From Verrucomicrobiota bacterium (lineage in GTDB: Bacteria > Verrucomicrobiota > Verrucomicrobiia > Verrucomicrobiales > Akkermansiaceae): a stretch of 52,488 nucleotides of DNA. Where the stretch lies: the NCBI GenBank assembly GCA_004294095.1, contig RDZR01000039.1, positions 1 to 52,488 of the forward strand, given 5' to 3'. Both the position numbers and the translations under genes were made by a program. A model generated the notes under the pieces. That model was not told the origin of the DNA and did not search any database. It worked only from the letters and a program-made list of their open reading frames with translations. This document shows positions 46,001 through 52,488 of this stretch, one piece after another (the stretch's first letter is position 1; the number at the start of each line of letters is the position of its first letter).

Positions 46001-46495
46001 GGATTCGTCGTCGGCATTCATGGCGCAGACGAATATGCCAAGGAGCTGGATGCTGCGAATGATCCTTACGGCTCGATCATGGTCAAGGCGATCGCGGATC
46101 GGCTGGCCGAGGCATGCGCGGAAATGCTCCACCACAGGGCGCGCATCGAGTGGGGATACGAAGCAGAAGGCGAGCTAACCAAAGACGCGCTCATCCATGA
46201 AAATTACCAAGGCATTCGTCCAGCACCGGGCTACCCTGCGCAGCCGGATCATACCGAGAAGCCAATTCTTTTTGAGTTGTTAGATGCCTCCAAAGCAACC
46301 GGCGTCGATCTCACGGAAAGCTGCGCCATGCATCCGGGCGCGGCCGTCAGCGGGATCTATTTTTCCCATCCGGAGAGCCATTACTTCGCGCTTTCGGAGC
46401 TGCAAAAAGATCAGATTGAAGACTACGCCAAGCGCAAGGGCATGACCCTCGCCGAAGCCGAAAAATGGCTCGGCCCGTGGCTGGGATATGCATAA
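43067..46495 (+). CDS. metH: MetH part 2: folate, cobalamin and activation domains, with inserted transposase domain
   Basis: It has 1,142 residues. The pterin-binding domain (about 1-290) has [11 protein letters not shown]. The cap and cobalamin-binding domains follow, with [11 protein letters not shown] where H452 is the lower cobalt ligand, and [13 protein letters not shown]. The AdoMet activation domain starts near 620 with [12 protein letters not shown] and is interrupted after SDWIMPV (about 745) by about 225 foreign residues. It resumes with [11 protein letters not shown] (about 973) and keeps [16 protein letters not shown] and [18 protein letters not shown] for AdoMet binding. Without the insert it would be a normal length. 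Whether activation still works is unknown. Confidence 0.93.
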   Translation: MKTISRALRLSGTDAYNHTADKGFLMIGERTNVAGSPQFAKLVRAGDLEAAVEVARQQVSNGANVIDICFDDGLIDGKAMMARYLSLLQGEPDVAKVPIMVDSSKWEILEEGLKYLQGKGIVNSISLKEGEENFKKQARHIMRYGAAVVVMAFDENGQAATYEEKIRICERAYRILVDEVGFNQDDIIFDPNILTVATGIEEHNNYALDFINATAWIKQNLPGAKVSGGVSNISFSFRGNNKVREAMHSAFLYHAGKAGMDMGIVNAGMLEVYDDIPKNLLDCVEDVLLNRHPDATEKLLDLAESFKGQGGKKVEEDLTWRTQPVEKRLEHALLRGIDKYIDEDTEEARLKYQRPLKVIEGPLMDGMGVVGDLFGAGKMFLPQVVKSARVMKKAVAWLFPYMEAEKAENLAGDILAIQEKNPGMSYADALKIAERGNSAGRFLIATVKGDVHDIGKNIVGVVLSCNGFEVTDMGVMVSCDKILDKAVELGADVIGLSGLITPSLDEMVHVAKEMERRKFTVPLLIGGATTSAAHTAIKIAEHYSGPVVHVLDASRSVPVTTSLLSKDGHDEFVKELREKQQKARENFLGGPKKETLTLAEARAAAPKYDWQAYTPPVPSFIGTRTLEPAIHELVDYIDWTPFFHAWELRGVWDREKKELKTKNEGGAAEAKKLYAEACVYLDQLIAENRLQARGIYGFFPANADGDDIIVWNEDGTERTRFHTLRQQLKKTSGKPNVALSDWIMPVAADRGGDLRSPSVKSSNAIQRNTTGSLPHWFKQGATYAVVFRLADSIPQSALNEYSREKRMLEEILTNAEKHGEETTARDARAKIDSLYSQIMEEALRAGHGECHMRRPEIAAIVRDAILRYEGQRFELGAWCVMPNHVHLLIKPLEGHSLSSILQGMKSFSAKEANALLGRKGGFWQKESYDHIVRDEEDYENQKSYVMTNPVVAGLDGWEFVGSGRPKIAPTVAHTDFIGGFVVGIHGADEYAKELDAANDPYGSIMVKAIADRLAEACAEMLHHRARIEWGYEAEGELTKDALIHENYQGIRPAPGYPAQPDHTEKPILFELLDASKATGVDLTESCAMHPGAAVSGIYFSHPESHYFALSELQKDQIEDYAKRKGMTLAEAEKWLGPWLGYA
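45320..45336 (+). repeat. REP-like palindrome at 5' side of the transposase domain
   Basis: GGCGATCTTCGGTCGCC: GGCGA pairs with TCGCC around a 7-nt loop. It is translated as part of MetH. It matches the palindromes at 45,951 (inverted), 46,512 and 46,554 (inverted). Confidence 0.75.
45951..45975 (-). repeat. REP-like palindrome at 3' side of the transposase domain
   Basis: GGGCGA (45953-45958) pairs with TCGCCC (45966-45971). In reverse complement the hairpin reads GGCGATCTTTGGTCGCC, one base different from the 5' copy, so the two flank the transposase in opposite orientation. Confidence 0.72.
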
Positions 46496-46511
46496 GTAGC
46501 GGCAACCGTGG

Positions 46512-46570
46512 CGGCGATCCTCGGTCGCCGTTCTCTCCTCCAAAACCTTTCACGGCGACCTAACATCGCC
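46512..46570. repeat. Inverted pair of REP-like palindromes after metH
   Basis: The first (46513-46529) reads GGCGATCCTCGGTCGCC, preceded by GTAG 16 nt earlier, a tetranucleotide often at the foot of REP elements. The second (46554-46570) reads GGCGACCTAACATCGCC, the same palindrome inverted. Two REPs in opposite orientation resemble a BIME. They lie just after the metH stop (46495) and may also act as a transcription stop. Confidence 0.65.
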
Positions 46571-46875
46571 ACCATGAACCATCGCTGCGCGCACTCCACA
46601 TTCGTCCGCGAATCGCTTTCGTTCCGAGATTGCCTGCCATCTATTCTCCATTCCTTCGCGAATGATCAGATAGAGGCATGCCATTTTGCAAAAGTGCCAA
46701 TTAAGCGCTGACTAATCCACCATTTTCTGGTAGATCTTTTGACGGAGTCATTTTTTAAATCCACCCACTTCATGTTGTTTACAATGTAAGTAACTAAAAA
46801 TGAATGATTTAAAAAAATAAAAATAAATCTTGAATTGCCTAATTTAATTGCCTACTTTTTTATCAACATTAAGCG
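46571..46875 (+). promoter_or_regulatory. Intergenic region with probable promoter and operator for the sulfate operon
   Basis: About 300 bp without a gene, strongly AT-rich in its last 130 bp. TTTACAATGTAAG (46778-46790) contains an inverted TTAC/GTAA. AATTGCCTA occurs twice as a direct repeat at 46833-46841 and 46846-46854, 13 bp apart and ending 21 bp before the Rrf2 gene, where an autoregulator would bind. Consensus -35/-10 boxes cannot be assigned with confidence. Confidence 0.4.
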
Positions 46876-47442
46876 ATGAACTTATCCAAGAAAGCAGAAT
46901 ACGCACTACGGGCCATGATTCACCTCGGCATTGCTCACGAGATGGGCTTGAAGACGATTTCGGGCAATGATCTTGCCGAAGCAAATCGGCTGCCGTTGAA
47001 ATTTATTGAGCGAATTTTGTTAGAATTACGCGAGGCCGGTCTGATTACAACCAAGCGTGGCAAGTCAGGCGGCTATCAGCTCGGGATGGCAGCCTCGGAG
47101 ATTGGCATTGGCAGGATTGTGCGATTGATGGATGGGCGATTGGCTCCTATTTGCTGTGCGAGTGAAAATGCCTATCAGCGGTGCACTTGTCCGGATGAAG
47201 ACCATTGTGGACTCCGGATGTTGATGATCGATGTGCGCAATGCGATTGCCAATATACTTGATCGTTACACCTTGGCCAATGTGGTCGAAGTCACGCTGAG
47301 AAAAATCCGCCGAGATAATGCGCCGCATCCGTTTGCCTTTCTATCAGTGGCTGAAGTGTTTCAGGAATCCACGCGGAGCAAGGCTGATCCGGCTGACGGT
47401 TTCTTGGCCAGTCTCTCTGAAATGGCGACAACGCAACCATAG
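46876..47442 (+). CDS. Rrf2-family transcriptional regulator
   Basis: It has 188 residues. The N-terminal winged helix reads LSKKAEYALRAMIHLG with LPLKFIERILLELREAGLI and KRGKSGGYQLG in the wing. It carries five cysteines (C93, C94, C103, C105, C111) in the region where IscR/NsrR ligate Fe-S clusters, so it may sense Fe-S, redox or cysteine status. As the first gene before yezD-like, porin and sulfate transport genes, it probably controls them in the manner of CymR. The C-terminal tail is longer than in most members. Confidence 0.88.
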   Translation: MNLSKKAEYALRAMIHLGIAHEMGLKTISGNDLAEANRLPLKFIERILLELREAGLITTKRGKSGGYQLGMAASEIGIGRIVRLMDGRLAPICCASENAYQRCTCPDEDHCGLRMLMIDVRNAIANILDRYTLANVVEVTLRKIRRDNAPHPFAFLSVAEVFQESTRSKADPADGFLASLSEMATTQP

Positions 47443-47469
47443 TTATATATCAACAAAGGATGGATCAAA

Positions 47470-47676
47470 ATGACGCAGAATCAAAACAACACCACAAAGA
47501 TGCTTCATGATGAGCAGCAGGCTTGGATCGAGACGGTGCGGCGCAAGGTGCAGGCTGTGCGTTTTGGCTCGATTCAAATCACGATTCATGATGGACGAGT
47601 CACGCAGATAGAAAGCACCGAAAAAATGCGCATCGCGGATGTAAGTTCTCAGCCTCACGAAAAGGTATCACCTTAA
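47470..47676 (+). CDS. YezD/DUF2292-like small protein
   Basis: It has 68 residues. The core QAVRFGSIQITIHDGRVTQIESTEKMRI matches (in two parts) the small DUF2292 pattern (I.fGsv.i.ihdg.i.qie..EK.R). An AAGGA Shine-Dalgarno lies 9 nt before ATG. Genes of this family commonly lie in sulfate or cysteine loci controlled by Rrf2 regulators; the molecular role is unknown. Confidence 0.8.
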   Translation: MTQNQNNTTKMLHDEQQAWIETVRRKVQAVRFGSIQITIHDGRVTQIESTEKMRIADVSSQPHEKVSP

Positions 47677-47767
47677 AACAATTTTTTGCCACCTCATACG
47701 GGGAGCTTTTCTATCATTCTGAGGAAGCACACCAGACAACTGGATGCGGCCTTCTATCAGAAAAACA

Positions 47768-49003
47768 ATGTTTACACAAAAATATATCACACCGGGCAAT
47801 GATGCCCTACAATCAAGCAATCCTAAATCATTCATCATCGCTGGGGTAACTTTCAAGTTGGTTGCCTTAGCCACAGGGCAATTATATGCTTGGGAGCTGC
47901 CGCCAGAAGCCGAAAAATTATGGGACTCGGCCACTCTCTACAAAGATGCATCGAATCCTATTCTCCAAGAATTCAAGCTCCGTGGCCGCTATCATGGTCA
48001 ATACCATGATGTGAAAGCTGATGGCGGCGATTCGAGCGGTTGGGAGGACCGGCGATCGCGTATCGGCTTTGATGCTAAATTCCTTGAAAAACAACTCGAG
48101 CTGAGAGTCGATTTCCAGAGCAATGACCAGTTTGAAGATTTCTATGACGGGCTGGTGGATGCCTATTTGAAATGGAAGCCAAACAAGAATTTTGCCGTCA
48201 CTTTGGGTAAAACCAAAACTCTGATTGCATATGGTGACTGGATTCCATCCACCAATGAGACACCCACTTTCGAACGCTCACAAATTTTCAATCAACTCGG
48301 AATCAACCGCGCCACTGCGCTGACGCTCGAAGGCGACATTCAAGGACTGCTGTGGCAGGCAGGCCTTTATTCCAATGATACCCCGGCCACCACTAGAGGC
48401 TCGGGAGCATGGGGCGATGGAGAGTTCGGCGAACTTGGCGGAGGCCACGCGTTCAGTATCGGCTTCGGTTATGACTTTAATCAAGAATTGAATGTGGAGA
48501 AGGCTTTAGTGAGGCTCGACTGGTTGCACAGTGAGCGCGAGGCCTCCGATCTCGTGCTCAACCGCTACGACGATATAGTCAGCGCTACTTTGATACTCGA
48601 AGAGGGTGATTGGAATCTCACGGCTGAGGCGTTTGTTGCAAGCGGTGGGGACGGGGTGAACGGCGATGTTTTCGGACTCTATCTCCAGCCGACGTATGAT
48701 ATCATTCCTAAAAAACTGCAACTAGTAGGTCGCTACTCGTTTGCCACCGGCAGTGGGCCCGCAAGCGTGCTCGCACAAAGCCGCTACGAACGTGAGACTC
48801 CTATCACACCAATCCCTGGCGTGGCTGGAAGCGGCAATCGTGGTGACGAATACCACGCGATCTATCTCGGTGCCCAATACTTCATTTACGGTGATAAACT
48901 CAAACTGATGGCCGGAGCCGAATGGTCACGGCTCAGTCGTGAAGGCCACTCGACCGGCTACGATGGCATCACCACCTTCACTGGCATTCGACTATCATTC
49001 TAA
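47768..49003 (+). CDS. Outer-membrane porin, OprO/OprP-like, of the sulfate operon
   Basis: Protein of about 411 residues from ATG 47768; an in-frame ATG at 47744 adds eight. A hydrophobic signal-like stretch (SFIIAGVTFKLVALATGQLYA) is preceded by an unusually long polar N-terminus. The mature part alternates polar and aromatic strands, with RSRIGFDAKFLEKQLELRVDFQ in two halves, KNFAVTLGKTKT and a C-terminal Phe (TGIRLSF), typical of BAM-inserted barrels of the phosphate-selective porin family. Next to a sulfate-binding protein it probably admits sulfate or sulfonates. Confidence 0.78.
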   Translation: MFTQKYITPGNDALQSSNPKSFIIAGVTFKLVALATGQLYAWELPPEAEKLWDSATLYKDASNPILQEFKLRGRYHGQYHDVKADGGDSSGWEDRRSRIGFDAKFLEKQLELRVDFQSNDQFEDFYDGLVDAYLKWKPNKNFAVTLGKTKTLIAYGDWIPSTNETPTFERSQIFNQLGINRATALTLEGDIQGLLWQAGLYSNDTPATTRGSGAWGDGEFGELGGGHAFSIGFGYDFNQELNVEKALVRLDWLHSEREASDLVLNRYDDIVSATLILEEGDWNLTAEAFVASGGDGVNGDVFGLYLQPTYDIIPKKLQLVGRYSFATGSGPASVLAQSRYERETPITPIPGVAGSGNRGDEYHAIYLGAQYFIYGDKLKLMAGAEWSRLSREGHSTGYDGITTFTGIRLSF

Positions 49004-49047
49004 AATAAACATTACAAAATTAAATACCTATACTCATTTTTAATAAT

Positions 49048-50043
49048 ATGAAAACGACAACGATTTTCAGCACCTTTGCTCTCTCAGTTTTGACGACCGG
49101 CTTCGCTCATGCGGCGGAACTTCTCAACGTGTCTTACGACCCTACCCGTGAATTTTATACAGATTTCAACGATGCCTTCAAAACGCATTGGAAGGAAAAA
49201 ACCGGTGAAGTCGTCAAAATCAGTCAGTCCCATGGTGGATCGGGAAAACAAGCGCGCTCCGTGATCGACGGTCTGCCGGCAGATGTGGTTACTTTGGCAC
49301 TTTCCGGTGACATTGACATCATCGCAACCAAGACCAAAGCGATCCCGAAACATTGGCAAAGCAGACTGCCGAACAACTCGTCACCCTATACATCGACGAT
49401 TGTATTCGTCACCCGCAATGGAAATCCAAAACAGATCAAAGATTGGGCTGATCTGATCAAGCCGGGGGTTGAGGTGATTACACCTAACCCTAAAACTTCA
49501 GGTGGTGCGCGTTGGAATTATCTAGCAGCATGGGCATGGGCGGACAAGGAATACCAGGGAGATCGCAAGCAAGTGTTGGGTTATATTAAGCGCTTATTCG
49601 CGAATGTTCCCGTGTTGGATGCTGGTGCGCGAGCATCGACGACGACATTTGCACAACGCGGAATCGGCGATGTTTTTTTGTCTTGGGAAAATGAAGCTTA
49701 TTTAATCGAAAAGGAATTTCCTGGAAAAACGACGATTGTTTATCCATCCATTAGTATTTTAGCAGAGCCGCCAGTGGCCGTTGTGACAAAAAATACCGAT
49801 AAAAAAGGAACTACAAAAATCGCTCAGGCTTATCTGGAATATCTATATACAGATGTGGGTCAAGAATTGGCAGCTAAGCATTTTTACCGTCCGCGGAATG
49901 CACAGATTGCTGAGAAATACTCGAAGCAATTTCCAACGATATCACTGGTAACCCTCGATGAAAAATTTGGTGGCTGGAGCAAGGCTCAAAAGGAGCACTT
50001 CGATGACGGTGGAACTTTTGATCAAATATATAGTGTTAAGTAA
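49048..50043 (+). CDS. sbp: Periplasmic sulfate-binding protein (Sbp/CysP)
   Basis: It has 331 residues with signal peptide ([21 protein letters not shown]). [17 protein letters not shown] and [28 protein letters not shown] hold the sulfate-coordinating serine/glycine loops (second quoted motif spans about 57-84), followed by [17 protein letters not shown]. These are hallmark Sbp/CysP segments. It delivers sulfate to the CysT/CysW permease encoded downstream. Sbp versus CysP cannot be resolved by eye. Confidence 0.93.
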   Translation: MKTTTIFSTFALSVLTTGFAHAAELLNVSYDPTREFYTDFNDAFKTHWKEKTGEVVKISQSHGGSGKQARSVIDGLPADVVTLALSGDIDIIATKTKAIPKHWQSRLPNNSSPYTSTIVFVTRNGNPKQIKDWADLIKPGVEVITPNPKTSGGARWNYLAAWAWADKEYQGDRKQVLGYIKRLFANVPVLDAGARASTTTFAQRGIGDVFLSWENEAYLIEKEFPGKTTIVYPSISILAEPPVAVVTKNTDKKGTTKIAQAYLEYLYTDVGQELAAKHFYRPRNAQIAEKYSKQFPTISLVTLDEKFGGWSKAQKEHFDDGGTFDQIYSVK

Positions 50044-50076
50044 TTTGAGTAAATCAAACCTATTACATCTAAAAAT

Positions 50077-50844
50077 ATGAACGCCTCTTTGCCTCACATT
50101 CCCGATTATGTAAAAAGAGAATACCTCACTATGGGTCAGCTCGCCTCCAATCTCGGCTGGTCAGTTCGCTTTATCGAGGGACTGGTCCGCGGAGAAAAGC
50201 TGCCCGGGCTGGAAATTGGTGGGGTTTGGCATTTTCGGCGCGACGATGTCATCGATTGGTTGGAGCAAAAAATTCAAACGCTCGAATCCTCACGAGTCGT
50301 GCAAATGGAAAAGCGCATCGAGTCTTCGCTTGTGGCCGATGGGGTCTATCAACGGCCAGTCGCCGTCGATCGGATTTCCTCACGCTTTCCAGACGAGGGC
50401 ATTGCGCTTGATGTGGTGGTGCAAGATAAAGCCGATGTGTTGAGGGCTTTGGTGAGTCTGGCAGATCGCACTGGTTTGTTGTATGATCGAGACCATTTGT
50501 TGGCCGCGCTTTTAGACCGAGAAGCCTTGTGCTCCACGGCAATGCCCGGCGGGATCGCGCTTTGTCATCCACGCCGCCCAATTCCATCAGCCATTAGCAC
50601 CCAATTCGTATGCTTTTTGCGGACATCGCAACCGGTGAATTTTGGGGCGGAAAATGGCGAAGGAACATCCGCGTTTTTCTTGCTATGCGCGCCGGACGAT
50701 CGATCTCACTTGTATGGTCTGGCGCGGGTAGCGCGGATTCTTCACCACAGCGGCAGTGATCCATTGTTCAAAGCGCGCAGCGTGGGTGAGTTAAAAGAGA
50801 CATTCGCATGGTTGGAGAATTCAATTCAGAGCGATTCTGAATAA
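50077..50844 (+). CDS. HTH (excisionase-like) and PTS EIIA-like fusion protein
   Basis: It has 255 residues. The N-terminal MerR/excisionase-type helix-turn-helix (about 15-63) reads YLTMGQLASNLGWSVRFIEGLV and WHFRRDDVIDWLEQ. The remainder resembles a PTS EIIA(Ntr/fructose) domain with AMPGGIALCHPRRPIP, where H164 sits in the phosphorylation position. It lies between the sulfate-binding protein and cysT, so it is likely to tune sulfate uptake by carbon/nitrogen PTS phosphorylation. The EIIA call is from the His motif and overall fold pattern. Confidence 0.72.
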   Translation: MNASLPHIPDYVKREYLTMGQLASNLGWSVRFIEGLVRGEKLPGLEIGGVWHFRRDDVIDWLEQKIQTLESSRVVQMEKRIESSLVADGVYQRPVAVDRISSRFPDEGIALDVVVQDKADVLRALVSLADRTGLLYDRDHLLAALLDREALCSTAMPGGIALCHPRRPIPSAISTQFVCFLRTSQPVNFGAENGEGTSAFFLLCAPDDRSHLYGLARVARILHHSGSDPLFKARSVGELKETFAWLENSIQSDSE

Positions 50845-50862
50845 CTAAGGACCCAATTGAAA

Positions 50863-51681
50863 ATGTCTCGAAAACACAGAGTGATTCCCGGTTTTGGGCT
50901 TACCGCGGGCTTTACCATTTTTTATCTCAGCCTGATCATTTTGATTCCACTCATCGCCTTATTCATCAAGGCGGCTGGCTTGGGGTTGGATGATTGGTGG
51001 GATATTCTAACATCTCCGAGAGTGATGGCTGCTGCTAAATTGACCTTTGGTGCCAGTGCGGCGGCGGCGGTGGTTAGCACCATTCTCGGGCTGCTAGTCA
51101 CTTGGGTTCTCGTGCGATATTCGTTTCCGGGCAAGCGGCTGTTAGATGGCATGGTGGATCTTCCTTTTGCACTTCCCACCGCGGTGGCTGGCATCACGCT
51201 TACACAAATTTATGCGCCTAACGGATGGGTCGGCCAGTATTTGGATAAAATGGGTATTCAAGCGGCATACAACGCAACGGGAGTATTCATTGCGCTGACG
51301 TTTATTGGTTTTCCCTTCGTGGTGAGAACGGTGCAGCCGATCTTGGAAGATATGGGAAAAGAGATCGAGGAGGCGGCGGCCACTCTTGGCGCAAACCGTT
51401 GGACAACTTTCCGCCAGGTGATTTTCCCGATGTTAGTGCCGGCACTCATCACGGGCTTCACCTTGGCATTTGCTCGCGCGATCGGGGAATACGGTTCTGT
51501 GATTTTCATTTCAGGCAATTTGCCGATGAAAACGGAAATATTGCCGCTGCTCATCGTCTCGCAGTTGGAACAATATAATTATGAGGCGGCCGCAGTCATC
51601 GCGAGTGGGATGCTCCTTGTCTCCTTCGTCATGCTCATTCTGATCAATCTGTTACAACGCCGCCTTGATTGGCAAAAATAA
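50863..51681 (+). CDS. cysT: CysT (CysU), sulfate ABC transporter permease
   Basis: About 272 residues from ATG 50863; a TTG at 50857 is also in frame, and AAGGA at 50847-50851 fits either. There are six hydrophobic segments. [19 protein letters not shown] and the EAA loop [21 protein letters not shown] are diagnostic for CysT. It forms the membrane channel with CysW; the ATPase gene cysA is outside the window. Confidence 0.93.
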   Translation: MSRKHRVIPGFGLTAGFTIFYLSLIILIPLIALFIKAAGLGLDDWWDILTSPRVMAAAKLTFGASAAAAVVSTILGLLVTWVLVRYSFPGKRLLDGMVDLPFALPTAVAGITLTQIYAPNGWVGQYLDKMGIQAAYNATGVFIALTFIGFPFVVRTVQPILEDMGKEIEEAAATLGANRWTTFRQVIFPMLVPALITGFTLAFARAIGEYGSVIFISGNLPMKTEILPLLIVSQLEQYNYEAAAVIASGMLLVSFVMLILINLLQRRLDWQK

Positions 51682-51690
51682 AATATTTTT

Positions 51691-52050
51691 ATGTCAGCTC
51701 AATCGCCTACTCAAGAGTCACCTACCGTGCGGAGGTTATGGATTACGGCCGCCGTGCTGGTGATGGTGTTATTTTTATTAATGCCACTCGCCGCTGTTTT
51801 TCTGGAAGCACTGCGCCGCGGATGGGAAGTATTTTTTACATCACTAGATGATCCGTATGCACTTTCTGCCATTAAGTTGACTCTCATCGCGGCGGCAGTT
51901 GCCGTGCCACTCAACACGTTATTCGGAATTTCTGCGGCATGGCTCATTACGAAATTTCGTTTCCGCGGGAGATCTTTCTTGGTTGCGCTCATCGATTTGC
52001 CATTTGCGGTCTCTCCGGTGATCGCTGGGCTGGTTTGGGTTTTGTTGTTT
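51691..52050 (+). CDS. cysW: CysW, sulfate ABC transporter permease, broken at a sequence junction
   Basis: The first 120 residues are CysW-like: one membrane segment near 20-42, SLDDPYALSAIKLTLIAAAVAVPLN in two parts, a second segment with NTLFGISAAWLITKF, and DLPFAVSPVIAGLVWVLLFG. After position 52,050 the sequence switches to unrelated AT-rich DNA and the frame ends at a stop at 52,069-52,071. A full CysW is about 280 residues. The break is more probably an assembly join than a true mutation. Confidence 0.85.
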
Positions 52051-52060
52051 GGGAAGAAAT
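52041..52060. other. Probable chimeric assembly junction
   Basis: Within about 20 bp the sequence changes from CysW coding with balanced base composition to an AT-rich frame encoding a different protein. The shared segment around TTTGGGAAGAAATTCC fits both the CysW motif (LLFGKK) and the GH2 motif (VWEEIP), as expected for a join through short identity. Confidence 0.65.
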
Positions 52061-52488
52061 TCCTGTGGTAAATACAGTAGGCAGGGCTGCATTTATTAGT
52101 AATGCAAAAATGATGATGCAAGAAACTATTGAAAGAGATTACAACCACCCAGCTATAATTTTCTGGGGAGTTGGCAATGAGTATTATAGAAACTTTTTTA
52201 CACAAGATGATGCTACCGCAGCTTTAGAATGTACCAAGCAAGTTGCAGCTGTGTGTAAAGCGTTAGACCCATACCGCTTCACCATACAAGCACAAAATGA
52301 TTTGGTTGATTACAGAATCTTTGACCTAACAGATATTCAAGGTCGTAACAGATACTATGGTTGGTACGAAAAAACATACAATGATTTTGAACATGAAATG
52401 GAAGAAGAACATAAAAAAAATCCTACTTGGAGATTATTAGTGAGTGAGTATGGTGCCGAAGGTAAATACGGTTACCATGTTCCTAAAC
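52050..52488 (+). CDS. Glycoside hydrolase family 2 (beta-galactosidase/glucuronidase-like) fragment
   Basis: An open frame of 146 codons with neither start nor stop in the window. WEEIPVVNTVG, ETIERDYNHPAIIFWGVGNE, where the Asn-Glu pair is the acid/base catalytic motif, and LVSEYGAEGKYG, carrying the likely nucleophile Glu, are GH2 TIM-barrel signatures. Base composition and codon use are much more AT-rich than the rest, resembling Bacteroidota. It is probably from another organism joined to this contig. Confidence 0.8.

Noticed and set aside
52041-52488. A genuine CysW-GH2 gene fusion
   Set aside because: The two coding sequences are in different frames, both are truncated mid-domain, and composition differs sharply.
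1-52488. tRNA or rRNA genes
   Set aside because: No cloverleaf-type segments with a T-loop consensus or rRNA-like blocks were noticed in the intergenic regions.

Overview
The window looks like a chromosomal segment of a Verrucomicrobiota-type (PVC) Gram-negative bacterium. Support comes from the division/cell-wall order mraZ-rsmH-ftsL-ftsI-murE-murF-mraY, a long-form IspG, a ClpS/DUF2017 pair, DAP-type MurE, and outer-membrane and LPS-type genes. The phylum is inferred from gene content, not from a marker search. No rRNA, tRNA or CRISPR array was seen.

Layout. 1-7,902 (minus strand): dcw cluster, with genes overlapping by 1-4 nt. Between the mraZ stop and the conserved core of rsmH lies a roughly 500-nt structured region. 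It holds four copies of a two-hairpin module with constant loops, constant 52-nt loop-to-loop spacing and different, covarying stems. This is the most unusual element of the window. 8,316-14,255: TPR proteins, ispG, clpS, a DUF2017-like gene and proC. 14,281-37,345: a surface-glycan island. It encodes dTDP-3-acetamido-3,6-dideoxyhexose synthesis (rfbB, rfbA, fdtC/A/B-like), CDP-3,6-dideoxyhexose synthesis (rfbF, rfbG, rfbH, an SDR), a TylF-like methyltransferase, a two-subunit transketolase, glycosyltransferases, a KdsB-like CMP-sugar synthetase, paired DUF115-like genes and a minus-strand glycosyltransferase operon. 37,482-41,871: a CehA/McbA-like metallohydrolase with a DUF318-type permease and a DUF1980-type partner. 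41,959-46,495: methionine synthase split into two genes; the second carries an in-frame REP-associated transposase (RAYT) domain inside its activation domain, with REP-like palindromes around it. 46,876-52,050: a sulfate-uptake operon (Rrf2 regulator, YezD-like protein, porin, sulfate-binding protein, HTH-EIIA fusion, cysT, cysW). 52,050-52,488: an AT-rich glycoside hydrolase family 2 fragment joined abruptly to a broken cysW, probably an assembly chimera.

The genes form functional blocks: peptidoglycan and division; nucleotide-sugar supply feeding glycosyltransferases for a complex O-antigen or capsule; and sulfate import beside methionine synthase under a probable cysteine/Fe-S-type Rrf2 regulator. 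The 6-mer CTAACA (either strand) is several-fold enriched in the core regions but near chance in the glycan island, which fits the island being acquired.
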